DNA of 64,000 nt from Ophiodon elongatus (Eukaryota > Chordata > Actinopteri > Perciformes > Hexagrammidae), in assembly GCA_016806645.1 (NCBI GenBank), contig JACSYO010002007.1, forward strand, positions 1,335,501-1,399,500. Direction: 5' to 3'. Positions 50,641 through 60,999 of the stretch are shown in pieces; within the stretch, counting starts at the first letter, position 1; every line of letters starts with the position of its first letter. Position numbers and translations under genes: made by a program. The notes below the pieces were generated by a model. That model was not told the DNA's origin. It was given only the letters and a program-made list of their open reading frames with translations, and ran no database searches.

Positions 50641-52747
50641 GCACCCTCACCTCTCCACGTACAACCCCCCCACCCTCACCCTTCCTCCCTTTCATTATCC
50701 GGATGCTCTTCAAGTCAAGTAAACACACCTCACTCTGTGGTGCAGTCTGCTTCATGCACCCTGAAAGACTGATAATGAGCCTGAATTGCCACTTCGTTTT
50801 TTACTTCAACCATAAATATTTGAATCATGTGTGAATACCTCTTAAACATTACGTTCTATAGCTCATTCATATGTATTTGTGACCCTTATTCATGACTTGA
50901 TGTAATTCAAATTAAATGCAGTTTCTTATTCAATGTCATGGTTAAAATTCAGTGTTTCCTCTATCAGTCACATTCATTAGGTCACAGCAAGTCGCTGACT
51001 CAGTTTTATGTGCCACAACGACCCCTCATGTTACTTTACATTTAACAAATAATAATTTCAAGGAGGTACATGTAGTGAGGCAAATTTGGGGAAAAGAGAG
51101 AACTGGTGTCAGATCTTATGAGCAGATTCCCAGAGTTTCAGAATCGGTTAATTGGAAGGGAATATTTGGATCCTTACTTTTTGTCTGGTAATAATTATGT
51201 TATAAATGTTAGTATTCCATTAATAAATACTCACTGGTTTCTCACTTTCGAATAAGACATCACAACTGCAGTAAATAAATGTTGTGAATTCAATTGCATA
51301 TGTTTTCCAGAAGGTTCAGCAGTCCAACTGTTCACTGGAGAGGTCTTAAAAGAAAAAACAAAGTGTCATGTTGGATTTTTCACAATATGGGGGCCAATAG
51401 AGCCTTACCAGGAAATACTGACGTCTTTTAAAATCTGATAACAATATATATGCTTGTATTCATTTTCAACATAAGCGTGTCACATAAACAGAGAAAGAAC
51501 GTTTGATGATGATCCCTTTAATTGGGCTGTTAAAGAACTGTGTTTAAAATGTGTACAAAGCGGATGATTTGGAAAAATAAACTCTGCTGGAGACAAGAGA
51601 TACTGTCATTAAATGGCCTCTCACACATTGTGTACGATATCAGCTGATAAATCGCGAGGCTGATTTGGTGCCAACACAAAAGTTGCTCTTAAAAAACGGC
51701 TTGTAACTAATATATAAAGCTGTAGTAACAGACTTAATACCAATGACCCATTCGCGACAACAAACCCAAGTAGGGCTGTATTGAATTGTGGGGGTAAATA
51801 TGTTTCTTCATCTTTAAAAAGTAACTTAAAATGTACTTTAAAGCCCCTTTAAACATTGTATATATGGACAGAATAAGTATTTTAAAAGGCCACAATACAA
51901 TCAGAAAACCAAAGTTTAGCCGTAAATGTCGTTTATTCCTCTCAGTTTGGCCTCGGGAAGGTTGATGCTTGGCCATGACTGAACTCCAGGTGTCTTAAAA
52001 GGACATTTTAGTAAGTTTGCAAAGTTAGGGAAATGTGAGCCGTTAATTGTTCTGATGATGTTTATATATTGAGACGACATTAAGACTAAAATGTATTTAA
52101 GGGACGTTTGTCCCTAATGAGTAGTTGCACGCCTGTTAAGACATTACAGTGTTTTGCAGCATGATTATGATCAGTGATTTAAACACTTTACATGTATATC
52201 TGCTCTAAATGTTATTTTTTTTTACCAGTGACTCCAGTAAAGGTCACAGCCTGTTTTCACCTGATACATTTGAACCTAAAGAGATACCTGACAGATACCC
52301 AGAGGATAATCACATAATTGTGGCACTCTGACATATTTCTGACACGCCACACCAGCCGTGATCCCTGCGAGGTTTTTGGATGTGAATCGCATCACGCTGC
52401 GCTCACATTTGTGCCGGCTGCAGCCCGGAGCCACACTGATAAAACATGACGTGAGTGGTTGATGATGCTAAATGGCAGCACTTGAAATAGCCTACCTGCC
52501 AGCCTGCTCACCCACTTGCTGATGCGATCACGACCCCGTCAGCAGCTTTTCAGCAGTGCGGCGCCCTGGACAGCTCCTCCTGCTTTCTGTTCCTCCAGGA
52601 CCTCAAATCTGCGGAGAGAAGTGGAACCCAAAATAAACAGAAACATTTACTTTAGTTTGTTGACTGCTATTTTTTTCTTCTTATTCTTCTTCTTATTATT
52701 TTCCCCCCACTTCGAGGAGCTCGAACTTCAAAGTCTCTCGGGAGGAG
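50641..52747. other. Upstream flank of gpr151
   Basis: Unique DNA with no repeats of note. A TGACGTGA word (CRE-like) lies at 52447-52454 and a pyrimidine-rich stretch at 52670-52710 just before the start codon. No TATA box can be assigned with confidence. Confidence 0.4.
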
Positions 52748-53881
52748 ATGGATATTGCTCGACCAGCAAATGTTTCCTTTTTTGATTTCGTCGGAGGAGT
52801 TCAACTTCTCCAGGGGGAGGACACCAGGACGGCCATGCCTGTCGTCCTCATCGGGATCTGCGTGTCCGGGGCGGTTGGGAATTTGCTCGTTTTGCTGATT
52901 TTCATCCGTGACTTCAGAAACGGAAAGGGCTCCGAGGTGAAGGCGCTCCTCGCCTCCCTGGCCTCCACGGACTTGGTGATCCTGCTGCTGTGCGCCCCGG
53001 TGCGCGCCGTCACCTACTACAAGCAGACCTGGACCCTGGGGAGTTTTGTCTGCAGCACCACGGACTGGTTCCAGCACTCGTGTGTGATTGCAAAAACTTT
53101 AATCCTCGCAGTCACCACCAGAGCCAAACACACGCTGGTGCCCAGCCCCGCCACGGGGCCCCTCTACAGCCCGACGTGGATCCACGGAGCCCTGGCGTTC
53201 ATTTGGATTGTGTCGATGATGTTTCCGATCCCTCAGATGCTTTTCGCCTCTCTGGTGCCGCATGGCCGCTACACTATTTGCGTCTCTGAAATGCCGACGT
53301 GCGCGTCTGACTTCATGAGTGTGTTCTACAAGATTTATCCAACCGCAGCCTTCGTGGTGCCGGTCATCTTCACGCTTGCCTACTACACAAAAGCGCTGCA
53401 CACTGCGGTGAACCACGCGCCCAGCCCGCAGCACCAGAGCAAAGTTACCCTGGTTTTACTGTGTCTCAGCGGCGCCCTCGGGCTCATGCTGCTGCCTGAG
53501 TGGGGGACATTCACCTGGATCAGGCTCGGGCACAACAAACCTCCCGTGGGGTTGATCATCTTTGCGCAAGTCCTCCTTTACGCATGCAGCTCCCTCTCTC
53601 CGGTGATCTTGATGACCATGTACGACGACGTGCGCCAAGGTCTGATCACCATCTGGTTCATCGCCACCTGCAGAGGCACGAAGCGCATCCGCAGCATCAA
53701 GTGTCCAAAAACGGAGGGGAACGGAGCAGAAGTCGGAGCCAACGCCGTCGGCAACGCGGTCTCGCAGGAGCAGGAGAAGACCTTCCCAGATGTGGAGCAC
53801 TTTTGGACAGGGCGCAGGAATACGCACGTCGAGGAGGAGCAGGATCCGGTTCCGTGGGAGCGAGAGGAGAAGATGTTGTAG
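52748..53881 (+). CDS. gpr151: Probable G-protein coupled receptor 151
   Basis: Single-exon, 377-residue class A orphan receptor. Human GPR151 is also intronless, of similar length, and is enriched in habenula neurons. Seven hydrophobic segments are visible at about 28-53, 66-88, 99-124, 143-166, 191-214, 231-254 and 268-291. Asn45 (TM1), Asp75 (TM2), Cys102 and Cys178 (the usual disulphide), Pro205 and LPEW at 249-252 (TM6) sit where expected. Both ends match human GPR151: N-terminal NVSFFDF (potential glycosylation at Asn8) and C-terminal FPDVEHFW and DPVPWE (346-371), with a variable charged linker between. The DRY motif is replaced by TTRAK (123-127) and NPxxY by SPVIL (284-288), in keeping with human GPR151, which also lacks DRY. 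The start is the first ATG in frame, in a good context (GGAGATGG). Confidence 0.94.
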   Translation: MDIARPANVSFFDFVGGVQLLQGEDTRTAMPVVLIGICVSGAVGNLLVLLIFIRDFRNGKGSEVKALLASLASTDLVILLLCAPVRAVTYYKQTWTLGSFVCSTTDWFQHSCVIAKTLILAVTTRAKHTLVPSPATGPLYSPTWIHGALAFIWIVSMMFPIPQMLFASLVPHGRYTICVSEMPTCASDFMSVFYKIYPTAAFVVPVIFTLAYYTKALHTAVNHAPSPQHQSKVTLVLLCLSGALGLMLLPEWGTFTWIRLGHNKPPVGLIIFAQVLLYACSSLSPVILMTMYDDVRQGLITIWFIATCRGTKRIRSIKCPKTEGNGAEVGANAVGNAVSQEQEKTFPDVEHFWTGRRNTHVEEEQDPVPWEREEKML

Positions 53882-54027
53882 TAAATCAGATGTGAAAGTG
53901 TCTTTTTTATTTATTTATTTTGTAGCAGAAGAGTTCAACTTGTTCTCAGCTGGTTTCTAGTGTGTTGACCCACAGTGCAGACCCTCGTTCAACGGCTGTT
54001 TGCTGTCGTGAGCTTGATTAGATGTAA

Positions 54028-54033
54028 AATAAA
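54028..54033 (+). terminator. gpr151: Polyadenylation signal of gpr151
   Basis: AATAAA occurs 147 bases after the stop codon, followed within 30 bases by a T-rich stretch (ATGTTTTTTTGATG). This would give a short 3' untranslated region. Confidence 0.6.
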
Positions 54034-54667
54034 CTTGAACGCTATCATGTTTTTTTGATGTAACACATGTTTCTATCTATTTTGAATATCTGTTCTTGCC
54101 TGCAGCATTGCTGCACTGTCAAGTAGAACACCTTTATTAGAGGAGGTTTGTAACCTACAAACACGAAGACGATGTAAATATCCAGGACTCTCACACATCA
54201 AGGAGTGAGTTGTGATTGTGTATACGTGTGGTGCATAACATTGATATTAAAACACTAAAAATATGGACTGCTCTGTTTTTTTCTTCTCCTCCAATCATTG
54301 AGTTTACCTTAATAACGGATCAAATGTTCGACCATCAAATCTCTCCATTTAATTCAGAAGAGATGACATTCAGAGATCATTTCTCCATATTAAAATCACA
54401 ACTAATCCAGCTGCATGTTTTAGGTCAATCATAATATTTCAGTGAAAGCAGCATTTTGTCAGTTTTAGTAAGTATAGTGGTGTCAAAGCTGCAGGTTTAT
54501 GTCTTTATTCTTCCTCAGCATGAATGACTGCAGTCTCAGTCACACTAACAGCCAAGTTGTCATAAAAGTGCCTCGTGCAGTATTATTTTCACAGTTTAGA
54601 TTTTGAAGTACCTCCAGAAAGTTTGACTTAAGTGCTGTTTAAACCATATCCTACCCATGATGCATAA
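54034..54667. other. Intergenic, no gene seen
   Basis: AT-rich unique sequence between the gpr151 polyadenylation signal and a MITE-like repeat. Confidence 0.5.
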
Positions 54668-55180
54668 GCAGTGGTGCAAGTACTCAGATCCTGTACTTAA
54701 GTAAAAGTAGAAATACCACAGTGCAGAAACACAAGTACAAGTCCTGCATTTAAAATCACATTAAAGTAAAAGTCCAAAAGCATTATGATCAAAATATACT
54801 TAATGTATCAAAAGTAAAAGTACTCATTATGCAGAATGGACCATTTAAAAACGACGTATTATATTACTGGATTATTACTTCTGCAATAAAGTGTTCGCTC
54901 CCACTTAAATGAGTCAGCTGGTAAAGATGGAGTTAATAATTACTTTAAATACTTCTGAGTTAATCTATAATAACATATATAATAATCTATTTGTTAATAA
55001 TATTTTGCATCATTAATCTTATAATTGAATGTACTAAACTTGTAGAAAACAGTAAATTGCATTTCCACGTGACGTAGAAGTATAAAGTAGCAGAAAATGG
55101 AAATACTAAGCTAAAAGTATCTCAAAATAGTACTAAAGCTACTAAATTACACAATATATTGTAGGTGTACTCAGCTATAT
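54668..55180. mobile_element. MITE-like repeat (AGTGGTGCAAGTACTCAG...)
   Basis: Begins AGTGGTGCAAGTACTCAGAT, with CTTAAGTAAAAGTAGAAATA and AAAGTAAAAGTACTCATTATG inside, and ends in TAAAGTAGCAGAAAATGGAAATAC. This is, from memory, one of the commonest non-autonomous DNA elements of fish. Shorter pieces lie at 33.1, 41.0, 47.3 and 59.85 kb. Confidence 0.65.
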
Positions 55181-55659
55181 GGACATTTTCAAATCCTTTC
55201 CAGCATCTGTCGACAATTATAACTTCTCATATGATAAATACATTAATAAACATGTATAACTGCGTACAACACCAGTGTTATAACACCTTTATTAAATATT
55301 TATACTGCTTATAGATGATAGATAGATAGGGGCAGTATAAGTAAAGTGTTTCTTACAAGGATTGCAAATACATTAATAAACACTTTAAAATGTCCTCATA
55401 TCTGCTTATAACTATATTTTAAAGTGGTATAAACTATTTATTATATGCTAATAAATAACTTGTCGCTGATGAATGGATTGAAGTAAAGTAAAAAAAAATG
55501 TTGTTTGTCACATTGTATTCAACAATCAACATACAACTCGATAAAAGGCAGAAAAACTAAATCAAAGTAATAATATGTGTCTATATGATATAAATGTCTC
55601 TGAGCCTTCATTTAGTTTGAGTTAATTTAGATTTCTTGTGTAGTAGAAACGGTGTTTTT

Positions 55660-55736
55660 AAACACTGGTTTTAAGCCCCTTACTTCTCATTTTCACTGTG
55701 TAAAAATGAGAAGCCAGGGACTTAAAACCAGTGTTT
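55660..55736 (-). other. 77-nt imperfect hairpin
   Basis: Arms 55660-55695 and 55701-55736 are complementary at 32 of 36 positions, starting AAACACTGGTTTTAAG on each strand, with a loop of about 5 bases. Read as minus-strand RNA, three of the four mismatches become G-U pairs. This could be a small palindromic MITE or a microRNA-like precursor. No evidence of expression is available. Confidence 0.85.
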
Positions 55737-56885
55737 CTTGATGTATAAATATTGGTCAGATATAAATGTAATAGATAGCGAGGATGGTCAGCTGCGCAGC
55801 ACCAGCCCACATGACCTACGTCAACAGTCTAACCTTTCAGCAACCGTGAAAAGAAACCTGCTTTTAGTCGTCTGTGTGTTTACCAGTAAAGCAGTGGCCG
55901 CCTGTGGCTCCGACGCCCCGGCAGATTTGACATTTTAGTCTGCCCGAGTGAAAAGAAAGGTTATAGGTCGAAGAGAAAAAGAAAAAAAACAAGCCTTTAA
56001 AGCTCTTCATCATGATTGTGCTCCGGCGCATAATTTATTCATTGACAATGGACCGTGTCTCCAAATGTCTGCCCTTGGGTCACTTGGTTTTTCGTTGTTG
56101 TTATTCACTGTATAAAGTTCCCCATTGGATCAGACACTGAATAACAGACATCTTTTACTTTTTCTCAGTCAATCAAGAAGTCTATTTAATAGACAAATAT
56201 ACAAAATAAATTCTCCCACATTTCTCCTTCAACATTAACTAGAGATGGAGACACTGTGCTGTTGACAACCGTGTGCTTGTGACCCCGAAGGGAATAAATC
56301 ATAATGTAAGAAACGTAAAATGTAAAAACACTGACTTGACTTAAAATGTGTAAAAGTAGATTGGCTCACACTACAAACTTTATTACATCTGTAGCCTGTT
56401 ATTTTTGGTTTAATAAGACAAGTTACATGTATTGTTTGTCACAGCAGCAGAAAAGAACAAAGATTAGCTGAAAAGAAAAAAACACTATAAAGATTGATTA
56501 CTTTGTTGCAACGACGACCTACTTTTTTTTTTAATTGACTCTGCTTTCAACATCTGCTTGTAACATTTATACACAAAAACAAAGAGTGGAGCATTGGTCA
56601 AATGGACAAAAAAAGAGGTAAAATATGTGTACACAGCGCATTTACAGACAAACACTTAGGATGAAACCTAATCAAGGGCTTTTGAGAAAAAGTGTGCTTT
56701 TGAAAGAGGTTAGTGTTGAGGGTAAAAGTAGCTTCACCAGCTTTTTAATCCTAGAAAAAAACTCAATTTAAAGGACGTGACAGAGTCCTGGATCTAATAA
56801 GCAGGCCATTTATAGCTTTTTGCACAAGCCAAAGACAGTAAAGATCTCCAGAACTCCCTTTGTATAGCTAATGAGACAAAATCAA
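55737..56885. other. Intergenic, no gene seen
   Basis: AT-rich sequence. The 66-residue frame at 55738 has no recognisable motif. Confidence 0.45.
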
Positions 56886-56889
56886 CATT

Positions 56890-57047
56890 CTTAACCCTCG
56901 TGTTGTCCTTGGGTCACTCTGACAGGCGTGCATATGTGTATGTATCCCAACCCGCCCGTTGAACTCGGGTCACTCTGACCCGCATACATATGTGTGTGTC
57001 TATATCCCCAAGCCTCCCGTTGAACCTGGGTCAAAGTGACCCACATG

Positions 57048-57144
<97 letters not shown>

Positions 57145-57190
57145 CCCCAAGCCTCCCGTTGGGCTCAGGTCACAATGACATGCAACATGC
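56890..57190. repeat. Degenerate tandem repeat of GGGTCA/TGACCC palindromes with (GT)n expansion
   Basis: Four related units of about 60 bases, each with a CCCGTTGAAC-like or CGTGTTGTCC-like lead and a GGTCAnnnTGACC-type palindrome. A (GT)n tract fills 57051-57142 inside the third unit. The palindromes are at about 56912, 56968-56980, 57029-57041 and 57164. The lead and palindrome resemble the ends of a common fish DNA transposon. Confidence 0.8.
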
Positions 57191-57288
57191 AAATGTGTAT
57201 GTATAGTTCTATTATATATAAAATTTGTAAGTTGTGAGTTCGGGCTATACAAAATGAATTGCATTGAATTGAATAGACTTGATTATAT

Positions 57289-57515
57289 CGATGGCCGAAG
57301 AGCAAAACCTCCTATCTGAAAAATGCACTTTTTTGAGAATACAAAAAAATTCCTTGCAGAATGCTAGTTGTTAAGGATACCCAATACATAATACAAAATA
57401 CAAAACAAATACAAAAATACCACCAAAAAAATAAATATACAAAGTGAAGATGGAAGGTTATTCCCCACTTTCCTGGATCATCTTGCAGATAGGAGGTTTT
57501 GCACTTTGGCCATCG
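57289..57515. repeat. 227-base foldback with 30-bp arms
   Basis: Arm 57289-57318 and the reverse complement of 57486-57515 agree at 28 of 30 bases (both contain GCAAAACCTCCTATCTG). The AT-rich interior has no coding frame. It could be a small palindromic MITE or the remains of an inverted duplication. Confidence 0.9.
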
Positions 57516-57519
57516 ATTT

Positions 57520-58288
57520 AAGGTGTCTCGGGTGAGAGCCACGAGAAGGGGGGGAGAGGCGGAGGTCCAGCGTCTCCCGATATGATTCACTCACCTGGCC
57601 TGAGAGGTGAGTCGTGCACGCAGAGCAGTGAGTGAAAGGAATAAGGAAAACCCTGTTCCGTGGCCCTGGGGCACCAGCACACTGCGGGCTCCGAGCGTGT
57701 GTCACCCCAAAAGGCCTCAGATGACCTCCGCTGAGAGGAACCTGGTTCTTAATTAGAGTTCGGACTGTTTCACCAAGACCCAATAAAAGTTAATAGTTTA
57801 ATCTACAAAGAACCAACGGCCACCTATAGAATAGTTGTTTGTTTTATCTTTGTCTTGACCATTGAAGTAAATTTATTTATTTGACACTCACGGAAAATTA
57901 ATTAAGTTTTAGAATGTATACCGTCGTTATTTATTTATTGTGGTATTAGGCTCGGATAGCGGTCGGTATGAACCCTCAGTTTAATAATTTTTGACAAACC
58001 CTGCTCGAAAACTTAACAGTTATAAGTCTCTCTCCTAACCTTTACGGATATTATAAAACCAGGGCCAGAAGCCAGGTGTCCTACAGGTATAATTTCTCAC
58101 TATTAAGCAAATATTTTCACAATGTAATGTAGGTGTATGCGTGATATCAGTAGTGTGACCATGGTGGTGTATCTCAAACTTCCCACAGGGGCTGAGTGGT
58201 TGCCGTGGGGACCCCCCTCTCGGACAGGAGACGCTCCATCAAAGAACTAAGTGAAGGAACTAAAGAAGGCTACACACTCACTATTTGG
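57520..58288. other. Downstream flank of the lectin fragment
   Basis: A GC-richer block at 57530-57720 is followed by AT-rich sequence. No further lectin exon could be found on the minus strand. A CCCAATAAAA word at 57778 hints at a retroviral LTR but no paired repeat was seen. Confidence 0.4.
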
Positions 58289-58506
58289 TTAAACTGCAAT
58301 GCAGTTTATTTTATTTTTAACACAAGATAGAAAAGTTATTATAGCTTTAAATGCAACACTCAAAGAAAGAAAATAAGAACTGGATATTATCTGGTTCTCT
58401 TCCATGTTTCTCAAACTGGGCAGGTCTGTGTGGTGTTCTCTGCAGTAGCTCTGGGCCTTAGTCCACGTCATTTTCTTTTCATTAAAGACATATGTCTCAT
58501 CTGACC
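58289..58506 (-). CDS. C-type lectin-like gene, exon 4 (truncated CTLD 2)
   Basis: Opens after TATTTTCAG in the right phase; the split codon gives a glycine leading into SDETYVFNEKKMTWTKAQSY and CREHHTDLPSLRNMEENQI, the first half of a second CTLD. The expected donor before the next 'WIGL' half is absent (sequence reads ATCCAGTTCTTATT). The frame runs on for about 32 unrelated residues to a TAA at 58291-58289. Two overlapping AATAAA words lie at 58315-58305, and a 19-base palindrome spans 58290-58308. No second half of CTLD 2 was found to the left. The gene is therefore either a truncated secreted form or a pseudogene fragment. Confidence 0.7.
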
Positions 58507-59158
58507 CTGAAAATAGACCAGAGAGAAGTGCTAAGTAGAGGAACCATAACAGACAACATAGATGCAGACCAGTTGTATCGTTGCTTAATGAATCTCAGCA
58601 TGAAGGTGAAATCACCATGGAGCTGTGTGAATATGAACATGCAGGCGTTCATTGAGTCCCACATTAATAAAACACATCATAGCTATTTTCCCTCCAACAG
58701 ACATGATACAAACCGGCTGGATGACACATTAATCTGCTTTAAATGACATTGGAGCTGAAGACTAGTTCAAGTAGTGGTGAGGAACTTTAACTGGTTATGA
58801 AACTATTTAGTCCTGATCCTCTAGATGATCTCCATCAGTAGCCTCCAGCAGAGACCAGTCCACCGTGGACAGACCCAGATCCAGCAGAGACCAGTCCACC
58901 GTGGACAGACCCAGATCCAGCAGAGACCAGTCCACTGTGGACAGACCCAGGACGTATTGCTGAACCCGCTGGAGGGAAGGGGGGCATGGGAGAACCAGGA
59001 CCAGGACTGAGAGGGGCAGACTGTCAGACCCTGCTGCAGTACAATGAGAGGTTCTCTAAAGGGACCCTGGCGCTTAGAGACACTACCTCTTTAGTCCACA
59101 GGGGGCGCCAGAAACAACACAGAAGGAAAGTTTCTCATAGTAGTTTTAATATTCTCAC
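58507..59158 (-). other. Intron between lectin exons 3 and 4
   Basis: GTGAGA to TTTTCAG. It contains a 36-bp tandem repeat at 58845-58952 and no coding sequence. Confidence 0.7.
58845..58952. repeat. 36-bp tandem repeat, three copies
   Basis: Unit CCAGCAGAGACCAGTCCACC plus GTGGACAGACCCAGAT. The third copy has one or two changes. Confidence 0.95.
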
Positions 59159-59378
59159 CTCTGACATCATAGCAGACTGATCTGATGGACATCTCACAAT
59201 TGATGTTGTCCCATTCCCCATCTGACTTCATCGATGTGCAGAGATCTTCTCTGCTATAGTTGTTCGGTTGTCCAGACCTCCATCTTCTGAACTTCGTCTC
59301 CCCAGGTTTGTAGAAGCTTGTGTTTGACAGTGACCACCTCCAGCTGTTCACGTCATCGGACAGTCCTATCCAGGCTCG
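59159..59378 (-). CDS. C-type lectin-like gene, exon 3 (second half of CTLD 1)
   Basis: Starts after GCTTCCAG and ends at a GTGAGA donor, phase 0 in and 1 out. It completes the domain started in exon 2: AWIGLSDD, NSWRWSLS, then GQPNN at the calcium and sugar loop, EDLCTSM, GEWDNINC and IRSVCYD. The remaining three of the four core disulphide cysteines are present. The loop reads QPN, not EPN (mannose type) or QPD (galactose type), and the WND motif reads WDN, so classic calcium-dependent sugar binding is doubtful. The domain is of full length, so the first CTLD itself looks intact. Confidence 0.85.
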
Positions 59379-59976
59379 CTGGAAGCAATATTTCATTGTG
59401 ATATAAAGAAATAGACTTTCAGATATTTTTACTTCCCATTTACAGTCTTGATAATGCCGATCAGTCTGATATGCCAGGACAGGTTCCCAATTATTTCAAG
59501 TCTGTCTTAAAACAATATTCAGGTGCTAATATGAACATTGAAACAGGTTTTACTTCCTGTAATCACTCCTGCTGTTCATAAAGGACTAAGCGTCTCGCTA
59601 CGTGGTGACAGCTGAGCTGATGGCTAGAAGCTAACGATGCTAACAGCGCTAACAGTGCAAACAATGGCAACATTACTCCAATATATATTTACATGGACAA
59701 TGTTTGTTTGATGAGATATTAATGCTGTAAATATCCAGTAGAGATTAGCAGTATGTTGCATTAAATCATGTTTTATATGAAAAATCTTAATCTGTAAAGT
59801 AACTCTGTCAAACTCTGTCAAATAAATGTCCCTCTGAAATGTAACATATAAAAGCATTGAAATAAAATACTCAGGTAAAGTACAAGTATATACTCAGGTA
59901 CAGTTCATCTGCATACTTTCCACCACTGTGTGAATGTAAATCTTTCAGACCACCTGTCTGACATAATAAAACTCAC
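59379..59976 (-). other. Intron between lectin exons 2 and 3
   Basis: GTGAGT to TTCCAG. It carries a MITE-family fragment at 59810-59935 (CTCAGGTAAAGTACAAGTAT and TTTCCACCACTG) and a weak GCTAAC-rich repeat remnant near 59625-59660. Confidence 0.7.
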
Positions 59977-60155
59977 ATTGTCGGACATTTTGCTTGAATC
60001 CACCATTCTGTTCAGGATCTTCAGGTCCTCCAGGTCTCGTATGGTGGCCAGGTCGGTGTATTGCTCTCTGCAGTGACGCTGTGCTTCAGTCATGTTCTTC
60101 AGCTCATAAACAAAATGGTAGCGACGTTCAGCAGATGATGAGATGGCACACAGCC
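59977..60155 (-). CDS. C-type lectin-like gene, exon 2 (first half of CTLD 1)
   Basis: Opens after AATCCAG and closes at a GTGAGT donor, phase 1 in and phase 0 out. It encodes about 59 residues: the end of the signal peptide (GLCAISS), then RRYHFVYELKNMTEAQRHC and REQYTDLATI, the first strand, first helix and first conserved cysteine of a C-type lectin domain, then LEDLKILNRM in the second helix. The exon boundary just before the 'WIGL' strand is typical of fish genes annotated as mannose-receptor-like or PLA2-receptor-like lectins. The product would be secreted or on the cell surface and bind glycans, though no specific ligand can be assigned. Confidence 0.8.
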
Positions 60156-60999
60156 CTGGATTGACAAACAGCATCTTGATTACATTTAATATTAAGGAGG
60201 GGGGGGGTAGAGGGGGGGGGGGTGAGGAGAAGGAGAAGGAGTGGGAGGAGGTGGAAGGGGGGGAAGGAGGAGAGGGGGGAAGGAGGAGGTGGAGGAAGGG
60301 AGCGGAGAAGGATGGGGGGAGGATGAAGGGTGGTGGAGGAAGGGGGGGAGGAGGAAGAGGGGGAGCACCAACCCAAATTGATTCCAATGTCTTCCTCTGT
60401 AGATTATGTTATTACATTGCAGGTGCAGATCTTGTGTCTGTGGCCCTTCAGACCTCTGGATGACCTCTGTTCCCTTTGTGCACCACATATGATCACTCCT
60501 ATGCTGTTTCACTTAAAACCCTGTTTGGAGATTCACCCATTCCCCTCAAAGACCAGCAGGTGTCTGTCTCTGGGGGAACCTGGGCAAATGTGGTGGGAAC
60601 ACAGACCGTTCTGGTGTCCCATAAACAACACAAACATGGCCTGTACAGTTTCACTGTTTCAAAATTCCCTAAAACCACCATGTTCCTTGATTTAACCCAC
60701 ACTGGTAGATCTGAAATCCATCTCAATAGATACGGGTCAAGTTTGAGCTGAAACAGCCTCAGTGTACAAACATATGTAGCATAACTACAAAAGTATAACA
60801 TTTTAAAATATTTTAATTTTTGTGTATTTTGAGTCACTTTAGTAAAAGTCATCAAGTTTCAGGCTGAAAGAGACGTTTTGGGTGTTTTTACTGATGTCAA
60901 ATGTCACAACGGGGCAAATTTGACCTGAACAGTTTGTAAGGGTTAAACAGCATTATTATGTTGAAGATGGGAAAATAATAAAAACATGTTAAAGTCTTG
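60156..60999 (-). other. Putative first intron of the lectin gene
   Basis: A G-rich purine tract fills 60197-60365 (GGA, GGGG and AGG words on the plus strand). A probable non-autonomous DNA element follows, ending at about 60945 with GGGCAAATTTGACC, which resembles the GGTCA palindrome repeat near 57 kb. Confidence 0.5.
60197..60365. repeat. G-rich polypurine tract
   Basis: Almost pure A/G on the plus strand with several runs of 7-9 G. Prolines and serines read from the other strand are not genic. Confidence 0.9.

Noticed and set aside
52990..53895. Other frames overlapping gpr151
   Set aside because: They are shadows; only the 52748-53881 frame gives seven transmembrane segments and the GPR151 termini.
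57530..58210. Possible solo LTR
   Set aside because: A polyadenylation-like word is present but no TG...CA ends, target duplication or second copy was found.
58845..58952. Possible CRISPR-like array
   Set aside because: Three 36-bp units are directly adjacent with no spacers, in a vertebrate genome; it is a simple tandem repeat.
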